64,000 bases of DNA from ENR-C587 sp942493235 (GTDB lineage Bacteria; Bacteroidota; Ignavibacteria; Kapaibacteriales; UBA2268), in contig OW818676.1 of the NCBI GenBank assembly GCA_942493235.1, positions 806,001 through 870,000 of the forward strand, written 5' to 3'. The notes under the pieces were generated by a model that was not told where the DNA came from, did no database searches, and saw only the letters and a list, made by a program, of their open reading frames with translations. Of this stretch, positions 63,543-64,000 are shown in pieces; the first letter of the stretch is position 1; the number at the start of each line of letters is the position of its first letter. The position numbers and the translations under genes are program-made.

Positions 63543-64000
63543 ATGAAAAAACAGATTAAAATATCAATATTATTAGCGATTCTTAGCTTGGTATTTACTT
63601 CGAATTCTTATTCTCAAACTCCGACTGATAATACAGTATCAAAGACGGAAATTGAGAGTGTGTTAAGTAAGTTTACTAACTACCGCTATGGAACCGTTTC
63701 GATTTGGAAGTTTAAAAATATTGACCGCGATAAGATAAGTCTTGCTATTAAGGAATATACCTCAATGGGTAGCGGAGAAACAACTGCTACTGATGAGTTA
63801 GTTGATAAAGCCGATGCTAAGTTAGTTGAGCATATTAAAGGATGCTGCTTAGGCGGTACAAATGATGAAGTCTGCTATGATGATGCAGATGAAAAAGGAT
63901 TAAAAGTAGGAAGCTTTGCCGAGTTCCAAAAATTATACGACGCATTGTGTAATTCCGGACCGGTTACTAATAAAGTTTCAAGTGCATATTTGGTTACTAC
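63543..64000 (+). CDS. Secreted protein of unknown function, 3' end outside window
   Basis: Open from the ATG at 63543 to the window edge (152 codons, incomplete). Signal peptide at about 1-24 (FTSNSYSQ). The mature part begins with a helix (TEIESVLSKFTNYRYG) and has a cysteine pair CC at 100-101 and single Cys later (DEVCYDD, ALCNSG). It follows the GldM-like gene by 52 bp on the same strand and is probably co-transcribed. The visible part does not match GldN. Confidence 0.6.
   Translation, partial: MKKQIKISILLAILSLVFTSNSYSQTPTDNTVSKTEIESVLSKFTNYRYGTVSIWKFKNIDRDKISLAIKEYTSMGSGETTATDELVDKADAKLVEHIKGCCLGGTNDEVCYDDADEKGLKVGSFAEFQKLYDALCNSGPVTNKVSSAYLVT

Overview
The window reads as the chromosome of an AT-rich member of the Bacteroidota/Chlorobiota (FCB) superphylum, most likely an Ignavibacteria/Kapabacteria-type lineage (inference). 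The evidence is a type IX secretion (T9SS) signature: C-terminal sorting domains, a PorQ-like barrel, two PD40-CRD-OmpA (PorE-like) proteins and a GldM/PorM-like protein. TAnnTTTG promoters, many Cys-lipoproteins and GGCTGT-ended small repeats agree with this. No rRNA, tRNA, CRISPR array or complete transposase gene was recognised.

Layout. 1-1.2 kb: two tandem T9SS cargo paralogues, the first cut by the window edge. 1.4-4.9 kb: kbl (threonine/glycine metabolism), a repeat-rich spacer, and an IMP dehydrogenase of the Tritrichomonas type. 5-7.1 kb: a cluster of small toxin-antitoxin-like genes, part of it bracketed by a 130-bp direct repeat. 7.1-14.1 kb: a complete hdrCBA-flxDCBA operon for an NADH-linked, probably electron-bifurcating heterodisulfide-reductase-like complex, with a 430-bp repeat island between flxC and flxB. 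14.5-23.2 kb: gcvH, a BatA/vWA membrane protein, cvfB-like, yggS, an M49 peptidase with the rare HEISH motif, and a Na/Pi cotransporter.

23.7-26.5 kb: three lipoprotein genes. The first-transcribed one has eight perfect heptanucleotide repeats directly against its start codon. 26.7-32 kb: an M28 peptidase and a broken-up complex I set (nuoG, nuoH, nuoI only). 32.3-38.7 kb: a KimA-like permease and a 1,400-residue T9SS cargo protein. 39-44.5 kb: an OXA-type class D beta-lactamase, hflX, a two-gene restriction-modification system (N4-cytosine-type methylase with a nuclease-like C-terminal domain, plus a MjaI-type endonuclease), an OsmC-like protein and an unknown membrane-anchored protein. 44.5-48.4 kb: a PTP-fold protein lacking its catalytic arginine, a PorE-like OmpA protein and a lone response regulator.

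48.4-52.7 kb: a repeat-rich spacer, trxB, a decayed restriction-enzyme tail, a PorQ-like protein and a small secreted protein. 52.7-60.5 kb: a DUF1624 acyltransferase-like protein, a PorE-like lipoprotein, a lone CheB, sufU/sufS and scpB/scpA. 61.2 kb to the end: a GldM/PorM-like protein followed by a truncated secreted-protein gene.

How the parts connect. The Hdr-Flx complex, complex I fragments and Suf proteins form an iron-sulfur electron-transfer theme. The PorQ-, PorE- and GldM-like proteins and the sorting-domain cargo form the secretion theme. Three families of small palindromic elements with related GGCTGT ends recur across the spacers, some nested in one another. All functions are assigned by reading sequence only; no database search was run.
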